From Delphinus delphis (Eukaryota > Chordata > Mammalia > Artiodactyla > Delphinidae), in the NCBI RefSeq assembly GCF_949987515.2, contig NC_082698.1, positions 1,691,501 to 1,755,500 on the forward strand: a stretch of 64,000 bases of DNA, read 5' to 3'. The notes under the pieces were generated by a model. The model was not told the DNA's origin and did not search any database. It saw nothing but the letters and a program-made list of their open reading frames with translations. Shown here piece by piece: positions 31,856 to 44,620 of this stretch. Position numbers and translations under genes: made by a program. Every line of letters starts with the position of its first letter. The first letter of the stretch is position 1.

Positions 31856-34014
31856 TCACTATCTTACACCATCTACGTGGAGGATCTCCTCTCCATTTGT
31901 GACCACCGGACAGAGATGGTGTGAATAAAGTTCTATTAGTTGTACGTCTCTCCTCCCTGCAGGTTTGGTGAGAGGACAGATTTTCCTGGTGATGGTATTG
32001 AATGTCACCGACAGTCTCTTGATCGCCTTTGACACTCACTCAGCTGAGTGGGGAGGACCCGACAGGGATGAGGACCCCCTGGGGAGGGTCACCGCCCTCT
32101 GGGCTTCAGGCGCTGCTCACCACCAAATTGCTCTGCACCCTGTGTGGGCAGGCCTGGTGCTGGAACGGGGAATTACGAGGCTCCTTCCCACCACAGCTGG
32201 TAGTCCCAAGAGACGTTCCTCCGACTTTCCTTCTCCTGCTGACTGTCGGTCCTGAGTTTTCTCTCCAGACGTGGTCGTAAACAGGGAATGTAATAAGCCT
32301 GATTCCCACTTGGGAAAACTGGCTGCATCTTTATTTTGTAATTGCCCTGAAGTTTTGGGTCTGATTCAAATATCTACATGATGGGGACAATCTTAGCAAG
32401 TAACAGAGAAACATCCTCTCTTAAAGCTACTGCTCTAAGCTTGAATCAACTTTGCAAAGAATCAATCCGTGGACCACAGGACATAAAAGGCCAAGGATGT
32501 CCGTCTCCAGAAGGGAGTCCTGGAGCCCTGCAGTCAATCCTGGTGGGCTATCCTGGGGGCTCTGGGAGCCCCTCAGTGTCTGCCCCTTCACAGGCTGTGC
32601 CCTGACGTCCCTAGAAGAATGTCACCCTCAGATGGGGCCTCTTTCCGACTTTAGGCACCTGGTCTTCAGCAGCAGGTCACCAGCTGAGGCTTCCATGACT
32701 GTTTGGGTAATTAGTACAGCAATTCTGCGTGTTACTGAGTTAAATATGTTTAAAGTGTTCCATCGCTGTGGCTTAATTTTAAATAAGGCTGGGTAGCTCC
32801 TGCCACAAATGTGTCTCTTCTTGATGTGTTTGTCTCCTGTACGTACGTGTTTCCATAATGACTGTGCTTGATTTAATGTTTACCATTAAAATGCGATGTA
32901 AGTATGAACAGTCCAGCTCCTCACCAGGCAGTCATCCCCTTAGGTGAGGGAAGGGTAATGGGTTTACAGAGATAGATCATCTGGCCCGAATCCCCACCTA
33001 GAGGGAGGAGTTAGATGAGGTTACATCTGGAGATTCCTAAGGAGATGTCTATTTTCTGTAGCTGTCATGCTGCTTTGGTCTGAATGCCTACAACGTTTAG
33101 GGTGAATTTGGTAACAACAACTGTGCATTTGAGAAAACACGGAGATGAAGTGAGCATGTGCCTTAAAAGGAGGCACCCAAAGAGCATTGCATCCAGGTAA
33201 TGCCTGTCACTTTTAGTTTCTTTGAACCTGTTGTGTCTTTTGAATCCCACAGCTGCCCCACAGGCTCACTCCTGTCTGTCCTTATTCCTCAGAAGGAAGA
33301 TCCAGGGGCAAAGGGTCTATAAACCTGCCCTGCAGGTGATGGGACCGCTCACTGCCGCACTTGATGCTGGTACCTTGGTCCTGGACTTCTCAGACCTGGG
33401 ACCCCGAAGCCCCATCTCCTCGCCGCCTCCTCAAAGCTCAGCCCGCTCAGCCCTGCTCAGCCCGTGCTCCCAGTGTGCTCACGGGAGAGCACGGCCCTGC
33501 CTTCAGTGGACACACAAGTACATCATCTCCATCGTCCGTCCTCCAACCCATTCTTCCTGCCCCTGTGGAGCCCCCTTGGCTGCCTGGGCATCGCCTCCCT
33601 GCGCTTGGAGATAATACCTCCCTGTTAGCCCCACCAGGTGTTTATTTGCTGGGATGTCCCAACAGGGGCAAGGAGCATGGCATCCTGGAAGGTGTCCCCC
33701 TCACAATACCTCTCCTAGGACTGACCTTAAAATGCCATTCGGGATGCTGCCACGCATAGGTGGTGGGACTCAGAGGACGCCTCCAGATAACCGGCCCGGA
33801 AGGTGCCAGTCGGGCCTCATCTCCAGGCGGGGGCCCACCCAGCGCGTTCACCCCCACCCCGTGTCTGCTCTGCTCCCGCGGTGCGTGCACAGCCATGGCC
33901 TCATTCGGGAAGGTCTCTGCACCTCCCGGGGCCCTCCTGCCGCCTGTGCCTGACCCCCCGGAGCTCCCAGGAGGTGCGGGCAGTGCAGTGAGTGCTCAGG
34001 TCAATGTACCTTTG
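31856..34014. other. Unclassified sequence
   Basis: Composition is mixed, becoming GC-rich after 33240. Several overlapping open frames occur at 33222-34203 on both strands, without a recognisable domain. The region at 33780-33960 has raised CpG but no clear promoter signature. Confidence 0.45.
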
Positions 34015-34190
34015 AGTCCTGCGTCTGGCCTGGGTTTGAGCCTTTCCATCCATCATACGTTAGCTGTGTGTTCTTGTCCAGTCACCGGCTTTCTGGACTC
34101 AGTCCCCTCATGTTTAAACGAGAGAAATGACACAGCGTTTGGGGTTGTTGTGATGGTTGATGAGGCGATACAAGAGGGCCTGGCCCTCTC
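34015..34190 (-). mobile_element. MIR SINE, antisense
   Basis: tgcgtctggcctgggtttgag, then gttagctgtgtgttcttgtcc, actcagtcccctcatgttta and ggggttgttgtgatggttga reproduce MIR in reverse orientation (consensus tagctgtgtgaccttgggc, cctcagtttcctcatctgtaa, gggttgttgtgaggatt). This is one of the better preserved MIR copies here. Confidence 0.85.
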
Positions 34191-37100
34191 CCCAGCTGCT
34201 TGACCCCACCCCTTTGTTCCACTGCAGAGTGGACGTCCCTCGGGGTAAAAGCCCCTTGGCCACTACGCTGACTCACATCACTCCAGGTGGTTACATTCTG
34301 CCAAACTCCCTGGAATCCTGAATTAGCGAGCACCGGCCCATGGTCCCTGGGGAGCAACAGGGCTAGGCTCCCGCCAGCCTCCGAGCACGCATTCTCACCA
34401 CCTGTCAGTACGCACACTTGTGTGTGTGCTTGTTCCAAGACGCTTCACTTAACACACAGCATCAGTTCATCCTCTCTGGACCCGCGGCCGACAGTGCCGA
34501 CTCCTGCCTGGCGATCTGGCCCTGGGCTTCCGCACAGGGCACGTCCCAGCCTTCTCGGGCACAGGACACCAGACGCCGCTTCCACGCTGCCCTTGGGGGC
34601 CGCTGAAACAGAAAAATCACCAACAAACCCCACAAACATTTGGTACTAAACAGACCGTGAGGCAGGCCTTTGTTTTTAGTCTGAGAGCCGAAACCAGGAG
34701 GCAGAGTGTCGCCTGCTTTGACCTTCGTGAGCCCAAAGGACTAATCAAAGCGTTCACCCTCCACGCATCCCCACGAGACTGTGAAAGCGCCGGGGTATTG
34801 TTTGGGGTTACAAATAAATCACGGTGAGTAGGTGAATCCGCACAGCAGGATTCGCTGAACCGAGGATCGACTCCCTGCTCTGTGCCCCAAACACCACGAC
34901 TCTCGTAAGCGTCCACCGAAGACACCGCCGCCAAACCCACCCTGCTTCCAGGTCCTGCCCGCGGTCCGCCGGCTTCTCCCATGGGCCCTCAGCACGACGA
35001 GGACATGCTTCCTGGAGGCCTGGCCTGGGGAGAGGGCGAGCTGTGGCGGGAGCGTGGGGTCCGGGTGGGAGGGACGTGCTTTCCCCACTGTCCTCTTACG
35101 GCCTGCAGACTGGGGCTCACCTGTTCCTTACCTGCTCTGCCCCCTGCCCCCAGCCTGCACAGAGTGGACGGTGCCCCTCGTTCCAGGAGGAGAAGGTTAA
35201 ATGTGACGGTGCAGGTACACATGCACAACAGGACCTGCACGGAGGGTGCTCCCTACGTGCGATGCAGGTTCCCATTTCCCTTGTTGGAAAGGCACGTCCT
35301 CTTGGCCCTGCCTGTTTAGCTCCCCTGCATCCCTCCGTGACCTCTTTCCTCCATCCAGCTCTGGTTGGGGCACGCCAGCTACTCTGAGTCCTGGAGACCC
35401 CCATCCCACCGCGTGGGTCAGTCCACAGAGGGGCTGGGGACTTGTCACGTGCCTGCGTCTCCCCACCATAATCCACGGGTCTCCCCCCGACCACCCCAAG
35501 CCCCCTCCTCTGTATCCTGCCAGCATCGCACCCAGAACTCTCATGTGGGGACATTTAACTGTTCTCTGCTCCTTAAAGAAATGACATTTATATCTGTTTA
35601 GATGCTCCTTACAAATAAGGCTTCTGATGTATAAAACGTTTTCATGTTATCTATCGCTGTTTCCAGGAAGAAAATCTGAATTTAGATCTGAGACATCAAT
35701 ACTGTTTAGTACTTACAGCCCCACACATTAGTGGGAAATTCCGAGGTAATCATCTCCATTTATCGGCCCCACTTCTGCATCCCAGGGAACGGAACCTGTG
35801 TTTCTGGGTGAATTACCATCTGATGCGGTGGTGAGTGAGTTCCACCTTCTTTATGGCATCTGACCAGTTACATGGGTTGGATAACAGGGTGTGGTACAGA
35901 TGTCCCCCACAAAAGGCCCTCTGTGACGCAGACAATTGCCCTGTGACTGACAGTGAGGCCCAGCTGGAGCTGAGACAGAGCATCCTGTAACTTGGTGTCA
36001 AATGGCTGCATGCACAGCCAGAGGTGGTTCCTGGATGACGATGTGACGACTCCAAGTGCCTCGCTGAGGGACTAAAATGGGAGGCAAATTTGACGCCTCC
36101 CTGTGCGGGGGACCCTCCCCAGACCTGTCGCTGGAGAGACGCCAGGCTCAGGCTCGGGGCTTTGGAGCCTCTCCAGTGGGGCCGGGGCCTCCCTGGAGGA
36201 CACTGGATGCCTGGCTGTGCTGTTTAGGTGACTGCGGCTCCCCTCAGGTCCAGCTTTTGGAGGTCAGAGTCAGCCCAGGAGCCTGGCGTGGGTGGGCATG
36301 GTGGTCCTCTTCTCCTGTGCCCGGCTCGGCCAGGCCAGAGCTGCCCGGACAAAACCTCAGGTCAGGAAGACCAGGGGGCAGGGGCTCGGCTGTCTCACTT
36401 TCCTGACCTCTGCCTGCGTCCCCGGCCCCAGGGCACAGCGGGGAAGGACCCTCTTCCCTTCCGCTCATCCCCGAAGACTGAACTCTCCTTGCATTGCTTT
36501 CCCTCCAGGCGGTCTTGGGAGCTCACTTTTCCGTGATGCTGCTTTGGTTCCTGGAGAGGAATCTGGGGGTGAAGTTCACGGCGTGGCTTCCTTCCTCCCT
36601 CCTCGAGTCGTCGGCAGGAGCAGGTAGGAGCTGCTCCCTGGAGCGGAGCTGTGAGTCAGTAGGCAGACCCTGCTCTATGGGACCCGAAAGAATCAGAACT
36701 GGCAGCTTTCTACCTTCTATGGTGACTGCGGCGCCGTAACGGCCCTAGAGCCAGAAAGGGTCAGATTAGGAGGAAGATTTTGCTTTAAATGAGCATCTTT
36801 CCACCTTCAGACTCTTATAAGCTGCTCTCCAGATAGTTGGGGTTTTCTGTCCCGAGTCTGGGGACCCATCTGGTTTCCTCTGTGCATCAAACCCTGCACA
36901 ACTTTTGATCTAAAAATGGAAAATGCCAGAAGATTTTCAGGGTCAGTCTCGCAGGTAATCCCCGGTCAAGTGATTTCAGGGCTGTGGACCAGGCTGTGGA
37001 GGAGAGCCATCCGTCCTGACCCGGTGAAGCTTCTGGAAAGAATCACAGGGCAGCTGACGCCCGCCTACAGCTTGCTCTGGACTGGGGGATGGTCAAGTCT

Positions 37101-37512
37101 CCCCGTTTGTCTGATTAAGGACTTCTTAAAATTCATCTTTGGTGAGAAAGAAGCCCATCATTCAAAGTGGCAGATGGGACGTGACCACAGTGCCAATTGC
37201 TTCTGCATGTTCCCTTGTTCTTCTCTTTAGGGAACTACCAGACCCTTGCTTTGAAGATGGGACGGAGGCTCACGGTCTGGCAGGAGGGGCCCAGGAGTCA
37301 CTTTCGCCCCTAAGGTCCTTGCTGCAGCGAAGTTGCCGTCCGCTTCTCGAGGTTGGGACCGAGCTGGGTGTGTGCTGTTCCTAGGGCCTCCCACACTGGG
37401 GTTCCTGCAGGACACGAGGCCAGCCTGGCACCATCCTCGAGACTGGAAGGCCACCCAGCTCTTCCACACTCACATTGGAGCTGGCTTGAGCAATCCTGGC
37501 CTCTCCAGGTTT
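34191..37512. other. GC-rich unclassified block
   Basis: A long GC-rich stretch with numerous overlapping open frames on both strands (for example 34981-35319 plus and 35117-35554 minus). None is supported by a known domain, conserved splice sites or a promoter. CpG is raised at 34480-35000 but diffuse. A part at 35580-35760 is AT-rich and looks unique. I cannot exclude small exons. Confidence 0.45.
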
Positions 37513-38176
37513 CAGTGAAACAGAGCAGGACCTATGGGTCTTCTCCCCCATGTCCTCCGCCTGCTTTTTGTCTGTAGAAAAACTTTAGCCAAGGAATAAG
37601 CTTAATCAGAGAAGTGAGAAAACGCAGAGGCAAACAACAACAGTCAAATAGGACAAAATAATAATAGTTCAGTCAGTAAGCAAAGTCAAGGACCTTCTGT
37701 TCCTCCTCAAGGGCTATAGGTAATATTCTGAGCCGTATCCTGTGAGCTGTCTTGTAGATACTGAAACCCCTGCCGGGTGGAAGAAGTTAACTCCATGATG
37801 ACCAGGCTGGAGCCATGACATAAGCTGCCACAATTCCAAGACTTGGCCTCAAGGAAATGGGAACAAACGACCCTGGAACTGAAGAGTCACTGTACTTAAA
37901 ACAATCAAGATGATGCTGGTCAGACCACCAATGACCAGTTTCAAGATGACTGTCAGAGGTGACTGGGCTGTTTCTGCATGTAGCCCCCTCCCTCTGCCTA
38001 AAAACCTCTTGCCCACTGACTGTCAGTGGCGGGAGTTGGCCTTTGGACAGGAGTCTGTCCTCCCTGCCCCCGAGGCTACCAGCCTCTGAAATAAAACAAA
38101 CTTTCCTTTCCACCCACCTTGCCTCTCGAGTACTGGCTTTCGAGCGGCGAGCACCCGTACCCAACTTTCAGTAACG
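37513..38176 (+). mobile_element. Solitary LTR, ERV1-like, copy 2
   Basis: It matches copy 1 (15118-15755) over its first roughly 280 bases, then carries a different central U3-like section that includes tttcaagatgactgtcagag and a gaccagtttcaag block. It has a taaaaacctc TATA-like site near 37998, an intact AATAAA at about 38091 and a U5-like tail ending tttcagtaac. No gag, pol or env sequence adjoins. It is probably a solo LTR of the same or a sister family. Confidence 0.78.
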
Positions 38177-39377
38177 TTAGCATGTTAGGCTCAGATGGGC
38201 TCATTAAAAACGTCCTCTTGTGTGTGTGGGTATCATGCCACCCCCTCCCCGCATCCAGTCAAAACATTGCCTGGAACGTGCCCGGAAGGGACAATCTTAC
38301 AAAATGCTCAGGACTTTTCTGGTCGACTTCTTCCTCCATCCATAAAAATACCCATCTCTACTTTCATGCCTTTGGAAACCCACTGGGATAACTTAGCTGC
38401 ACAGGAGCTAAACAAAGCAAGTTGCTGAAGACCCCCTCTCTAAATGTAACAGAACATCATCCAATTGCAAATAACGTCAGTTTTAATGTAACTAATGTTG
38501 AACTCTTTCTTCTGGCATCAGTGACATGTTTACCAAGACCTGATCTAAAATAATGTCGTTGTGTCATCAACAGAAAGGTTGCCAGCGCTCCTGTTTATGA
38601 CAACAAAATAATCAGCCGCTCTTGTCACATCTGTGCATGTTAATTAGATTAAAAATGACTACTCCACCTCGCTGGCACCATTTAGAATTGGGAATGAGCC
38701 CATCATCTTGCAAATCTGCCCATTTTCAGCAGAAGAGTTGGATACGGATTTAGGGGAAATTTATCTGGCTGGGATCAATATTAAGAAGACTCGAGATGCA
38801 GGAATCGTCTGGGCTGGACCGTCCCCAGACTCGTAAGAGAGCAGCAAGCACCACACTTGGTCCTGAGAGCTTTGAAGGGTTTTCACAGGAGGACAGGAGC
38901 GTGGTGGAGAAATGTCAGGACACGGCGTCTGAATCCACACTGCTTTGCAGGGCGAGTAAATGACTGAGTATGTGATAGAAAATGATAGGAAATGACATGG
39001 TGTAAGAGGATAGGGTTCAGGGCACAGGGAAATGCTGAGGAGTGAGCTGCCGCGGAGGCTATAGGGTCACGAGCTCGCCGGCTGCTTTGCACAGTAACGG
39101 CCCCGTCCCCACAATCCAGGTCCTTTCCCAGGGTCTCAGCCTACACTTACCCCAGCCTCCCTGGTGCCTTTTCGTGCTGTCCCATTGCCATATCATGCTA
39201 GCTTTGCTACAAGAAGATTAGCTTCCTTAGTTTTTTAAGCCCTATTTTTAGGAAAAATCAATCATTTATTACCTCTTCCTAGTAACACAGAGTAAAGCAT
39301 TTAAATCATCCCTGGGCCATCTTTCAAGGACCACATGGATATGCTGTTGATGCGGGTTGAATACAAATGTCCCCAGG
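38177..39377. other. Unique AT-rich sequence, candidate conserved element
   Basis: The part at 38440-38780 is free of recognisable repeats and has homeodomain-type TTAATTAGATTA, a TTTGCAAAT-like word and TGACATGT. Such composition is typical of conserved non-coding elements near developmental genes, but conservation cannot be judged from one sequence. A 30-base stretch at 39346-39376 resembles the start of an MLT1 LTR. No gene is seen. Confidence 0.35.
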
Positions 39378-39808
39378 GTATTAGTCGGGGCTCTCCTGAG
39401 AAACAGAACCGACAGGATGTATACTCATAAAGAGACCTATTATAAGGAACTGGCGCAGGGAATTATGGAGGCCAGCAAGTCCCAACATCTGCAGGACAAG
39501 TTGATGAGCTGGAGACCCAGGGGAGCCGAGGTTTCAGTTTGAATCTGGAGGCAGGAGAAAACCAAGGTCCCAGTCTGAAAGGAGTCAAGCAGGAAGAATT
39601 CTCTTACTCAGAGGAGGGTCAGACTTTTTGTTCTATTCAGGCCATCAACTGATTGGATGAGGCCCACCCCCACTGGGGAGGAGAATTTGCTTTACTCCAT
39701 GTACTGATTCAAATGTTCATCTCCTGAACAAACACCTAGAATAATGTTTGACCAAATACAGGGCACCCTATGGCCCAGCCAAGTGGACACATAAAATTAA
39801 CCATCACA
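39378..39808 (-). mobile_element. ERVL-type LTR, antisense
   Basis: The left end, tattagtcggggctctcctg then agaaacagaaccgacaggatg, and the right end, acataaaattaaccatcaca, are the reverse complements of a widespread mammalian LTR that starts tgtgatggttaattttatgt and ends gactaataca. Internal words such as ctgattggatgaggcccac and tgtttgaccaaatacagggc also fit. I cannot name the subfamily securely. No internal region is attached. Confidence 0.8.
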
Positions 39809-41489
39809 GGCTCCGTGAGTACCAAGACTCGCTCCCGTGACGCATTACCTGGGTTTGTCACCTGAGCTGCTGGAACCCTTTGTGCTTTACGTGGTGGGTT
39901 TCACGTCAGTCTCGTCCTCACCTTCAGGTGCGTGATGATTAGCTCGCTGTCCCCCACCTCCCCTGGCACCCACGGGTTCTCCTCTGCACTGCCCTGTGCA
40001 CGCGTCCACTCCGCCTTTGGCAGCTGGCTTGGGGGACTTGTCCCACCTTTGCCCTGTTCTCAGCCTGGTGGCTGCTCTCAAGGGCAGAGTCCAGGTCTGA
40101 TCCAGCTCAGCTCTCAGGATGGGGTCTGAAATGGAGACAAAGCCCGACCCGACCAATAACCATTGCTACCCACCCCCCAGCACACACCAAGAATTTCCTC
40201 TTAGCTCCAGGGCGCAGGGTACCCTCTGCATTTGAATGGCTCCCGGTGCCGGGAGGACCCGTGAGCCATAACTCAGTGTGCCCCGAGGGCTGGGAGGAGT
40301 GGGTGCTTCTTGGGAATCATTTCGTCCTCCTTATCCTGTGGCTTGCTGTCCTCATTGCTTCTGCATCTCATCAACCCGAGGACCCCTGTCTGATGCTGGG
40401 TTCACATGCTCTGCTGCTTGGCTTTCCCACGGCAGGTGGTCCCCTCCCCAGAAAACACCTGCGCTCAGTGCCTGGATCACTGTCTGGTCTTGGTAGACCC
40501 TTTCCCCACGGAAACCTCATCTTTCTTGAGAGAGTTTTCAGACCATTGTCTGCATTGGCTGAATTCTCAGTGCACAGGCAATGCAGCCTTTTACGCAGAT
40601 GGCCCTCCAATGCAACCCGAGAAACGGAAGAAAACTTCACTCTGTAACAGAGTTAATGTTTGCATTGGGAATTGGAGTTTTTCTTTCAGCTACACTTCAT
40701 CAATTTACCATCAATTTAGGCCTTGAAATTAGGGAAGTAGGGTTTGGAGGCCAGATCTGGATGGCATGCTTCTTGCCTCTCTGGTCCCATTTCACCTGCA
40801 AGCCTGTTGTACTGAAAGATTAATAATTAAGCAAACAAATCCTCTGTGATGACTTTTTAATCATTTGCTTGCATTCTTCTTGCAAATGCAACAGACAGTG
40901 CAGTGGTGTGTGTGCTGGGCATCCAAGAAGGAACAGAAAAGTCAGCTTACCAGAGAGGCGGAGCGTCAGACATGATGTCAGGATGGTCCTGCCTGAGAGA
41001 GGAAGTGAAAAGTGTTTGAGACTTACACGTGCCTTTCTGAGTGAAGGACACACTACTTCCTTCTCTTGGTTTGGGGTTTAGGCAAGATACGCAGTCAAAG
41101 GTGTAGTGTGCACGTGGTCACCTGTGTGAGGAATCTTTAGGGGTGAAGATGGCAGCGGGTAGAGATGGCAGCGGGTGGCGAGGAAGCCATGGCACCAACG
41201 CGGGCACCAGACTGTGGACCCTGGTCTCATGTGGACCCTCAAGGAGCCATCCTACTCTTTCTGGTGAAGCTTCAGGAACCAGCTGGACCTTAGCTTCCCA
41301 CTGAGCCATATGCTTAAGCTGGGCTCAGCAGTCACCACGCCATGGCTTGGAGACGACCCGCTATCCATGGGAAGCCACGCCCACCCAGGAGCAGGTGCCT
41401 GGGGGTGCCAGCTTCCTGTCGCGGACCAGGAGGGACACAGCAGGAAGTGGGGACTGGGTGCCACTCGTTTCGTGAGGGCAGCACCACAT
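39809..41489. other. Unclassified sequence
   Basis: Mixed composition. The overlapping frames at 40246-40726 have no recognisable product. I see no exon, RNA gene or secure transposon. Confidence 0.45.
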
Positions 41490-41685
41490 CCTGGTGGTTG
41501 AGAGTATGCACAGTAGAGCTCAGGTCCACCCTGTGTTAGCAGGATATCCTGGGGCAAGTTACTTCTGTCCTCTCTGCCTCTAGGTTCCTCACCTGTAAAG
41601 TGGGGGTAATAACAGAGTTTAGCTTTTAGGTTACTGTAAGGATTATATGACATGATGCGTGAGAAACGTTTAGGGAGTGAGCCCT
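41490..41685 (-). mobile_element. MIR SINE, antisense, nearly complete
   Basis: Blocks in MIR antisense order: ggtggttgagagtatgcac, atcctggggcaagttacttc, tctctgcctctaggttcctc, acctgtaaagtgggggtaata, and a ttactgtaaggattatatga stretch followed by gcgtgagaaacgttta. This is the most complete MIR in the window. Confidence 0.88.
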
Positions 41686-44283
41686 TATGCCCATTACTCC
41701 TTGCTTGCTACACAAGCCCTAACAAAATGCACCCTCCTTCAAGCAAGGGGGGGTCACTGAGTTCGAAATTCAGAGCTGCATGTGGAGGGGCGGGCTTAGG
41801 GCTGTGATAAGCTGTTTAGCTCTGTCCTTAAGACTCTTGTGAACTCGGAACTCACCTGGAACTTTAGGATTAACGCTTTCCTAGAACAAGCAGTGCAAAT
41901 AAATAATCAGGAGATGGGTGGAGAATGAGGAGAGTGGGTGCTGGTAAGGGTGAGCTGGCATTTATCCTGACCCTTACCACGAGCTCAGCAGACATATTTT
42001 CATTTAATCCACCATATATGACATTCTGCACAATATTATTGAATGTTTCATATGTGGAAACTGTAACTGCATCTTTATGTTCTTAATTTCAGCTGCATCT
42101 CCTGGTTCACTTTCAGAGATTTTAAACACACTCATTCAAAATATAAACACAAAATGGGAGTCAACACAGCAAGTCCATCTTCGCCATCCAACTCTGAGAG
42201 TTCCACCCACCTCCTTGACTCTGACCTTAGCACCCCAGGGCATGGACCAGAGTTGCAAAAATGAAAAAAAAAAAAAAAAAGTACACTATAGTGCTAAGTC
42301 TTTTCTACTTGTGCAACACACCTGATAAACTTTAAAAAAAAATTTCCATGGCAAACGCACCCAAGAAAGCAAAAGATTTACAAGTATGTAGCAAGGATAC
42401 ATGCAGACACAAAAGATCAGGGATTTGGTGAGCACACATCCTACAAAAGTTAGACTTGCGGTCAAGCGGTTGTAAGGACGGATTCTTGCCCAGGGCCTTG
42501 CAAGGACGTTCAAGCCCCAGAAAGCTCAGGGCCTCACTAACCAGGGCATTCTCTGAAAATGGCATTTCTGCTTCCATGGCTGGCTGACTTCCTTCCCCCT
42601 AGTAGAGGCTAAGATGCCACATGCAAGGTCACACGTAGCTTAGACCCAAGCTGGTGTCCTTTAAATGCTGGCTATGAAAAATCTCGCAGGCATGCTTGTC
42701 TCCCAACCTGCCACATCCCAGCAGACAGTTCAATAGTCAGAGAGTGTCCCAGGATGCCATCCCTAAGGTCTCTCAGGACAGCCTTCCCCAAGCTATTATC
42801 CAGGAAAAATGAGCAACATCATTAAGATAACATGACTTCTCTTAAATGTGAACGTTAATTTAAGATGAGGTCACTGCGTTGGTGACTTAGGTTGTGACAA
42901 ATTGTCCCTGCAGCCCCCTCCCTGGGCTGCACAGATGATCTCTCTGTGCTGCTGGTTTGTTGTGTGATTTGTGGAAGACGAAGATAAGCAGCTCTAATAA
43001 ATTAGCTCAAGCTCCTTTTGGAAGCCTCTCTCTCTCGGTAGACCTCTCTGTAGTCTCTTTCATATTATTAGAATGTTGTTTACATTTTAACCATGTCCGC
43101 TGTAGTGGTAGGAATGGAGGATTTATACCCAAATATTATCTTTAGGGTACTAGACATTCATGAGAACAGATCTCCCCTGGGTAATATGGCCAGATGACAG
43201 GACCCATCTAAAGGACTGAGAGCTTGAAGAGAAGAAGGTCAACAGACACAGAACTCAAGTTAATTTTAACTTCTTGGGGGGAAATTTGTCAGTTATATTC
43301 TGGGTCACAAACAATTGTTAAGTGATTCAGATGCAGAGAGGCAAACTCCTGCTTTCAAAAATCTCACCCTGGAATTTATTAGTTCAATTTGTACATGACT
43401 TGGGACATGTGTCAAAGGCATAGCCCTGAGGCTGCTGGCTTCCTTCCCGTGGGAACAGGGGCTGAGCCTCCCTGGACCTCAGCTGCACGCCGAGGCACAA
43501 GGCAAGTTAGGCTCTCATCAGACCCCACTGCTTGGCTTGTCAAGACAGCCAGGAGGGGGAATTTTATAGCACTGGTGCCGGCAAAGTGGACTATCTGATG
43601 AATCTGTGTTGTGATTTCCTTCCTCCAAAACGTCTTTGCACGTGGAACCCCGAGTTTGGGGTATGTGACCTTCGCTGGGAGCACTTTGAGAACCAGACTG
43701 CTTTCTGTGCACTGAGTTTCACTGAATGAGTAGCAGATTGCCTGTTCCGGAATACCAGGGTCTGAACTTCTTCCTTCATTCCTTTTAACGTTACCTCTTT
43801 TCATGTTAAACATATTAGATAGTAGTAACTGGATTAGCCTAGCCTAGTTTGAGATTTAAACTTGCATTAGGTACAAGCTCTTGGGGTTCTTTCAGATTAA
43901 ATGACTGTCACACAGCTTAGTGTGTGTGTTAGGGAACATCTGCAGTGACATATGCTTTTGTCTGTCCAGCAGTGGGTTTTCTGCCACTTGCTATGATGGG
44001 TGTCCTTGGCTTGGACCCTGCCCAGCTCAGCTTCCAGAAGGATGGTCATATAAATCCACGTAAACTGACATTAACTCTGTAAGTGTATTGGGTCATGGAG
44101 AACGGGGACTTCTCTGGGGTAAGGCTGAGAGTTGGGGGTGTGGAGCCAGCATTTCAGGTCCACTTAGATATGGCCCAAAAATAACAGGTACCTGGACTGA
44201 GCCGCTCCAAACCAAAATGGGTCCCTGCTGAGCTGTTTTGTACTAAGGCTGGTTTTGAGGCTCCTGGGTGAGCTCTGGATCTC
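41686..44283. other. Unclassified sequence with a poly-A run
   Basis: A 17-base A run sits at 42264-42280. The sequence upstream of it does not match a SINE or LINE that I know and I find no convincing target duplication, so it may be a plain homopolymer or the tail of an unidentified retrocopy. The rest is mixed and unclassified. The part at 42830-43100 is AT-rich. Confidence 0.4.
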
Positions 44284-44495
44284 ATGGAAGTTCATCCACT
44301 CATCTATCTACCCACCCATCTATCTACCCACCCACCCAATCCTCCACCCAACCATTCATCCACCCATCTACCCATCTATCTACCCCCCCACCCAATCCTC
44401 CACCCACCCAATCCTCCACCCAACCATTCATCCACCCATCTATCCACCCCCCCACCCAATCCTCCACCCAACCATCCACCCACCCATTAACTTAC
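44284..44495. repeat. (CATC/CACC)n compound microsatellite
   Basis: About 200 bases of four-base units (catc, cacc, atct, catt) include longer repeated cassettes: cccacccaatcctccaccc recurs three to four times and caaccattcatccacccat twice. It ends directly at an antisense L2 3' end (44500). The three open frames through it encode proline/histidine/isoleucine-rich strings and are artefacts. Confidence 0.95.
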
Positions 44496-44620
44496 TTAAT
44501 TCAACATACGTTTTTGCACCTCCCCAGCCAGGCCCTGTGCCACACGCCAGGGTCACAACAGAGTGAATGCGAGATAACACAGTTCTTGCTCTTCAGAGCT
44601 TACAAGGTGATGAGGTGCAC
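44496..44620 (-). mobile_element. L2 LINE 3' end, antisense, part 1
   Basis: taattcaacatacgtttttg, then cacctccccagccaggccctg, a ccagggtcacaacagagtga block and cttcagagcttacaaggtga correspond to the reverse complement of the L2 3' end (consensus attcaacaaatatttattgag, cacctactatgtgccaggcac, ggggatacaacagtgaac, catggagcttacagtct). An MLT1 LTR interrupts it at 44621. Confidence 0.75.

Noticed and set aside
15118..38176. A provirus spanning the two related LTRs
   Set aside because: The 22 kb between them contains MIR, L2, L1 and MLT1 debris and no retroviral genes, and the two LTRs are too different to be a pair.
42077..42325. Processed pseudogene suggested by an open frame followed by a 17-base A run
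   Set aside because: No recognisable parent gene, no polyadenylation signal at the right place and no clear target duplication.
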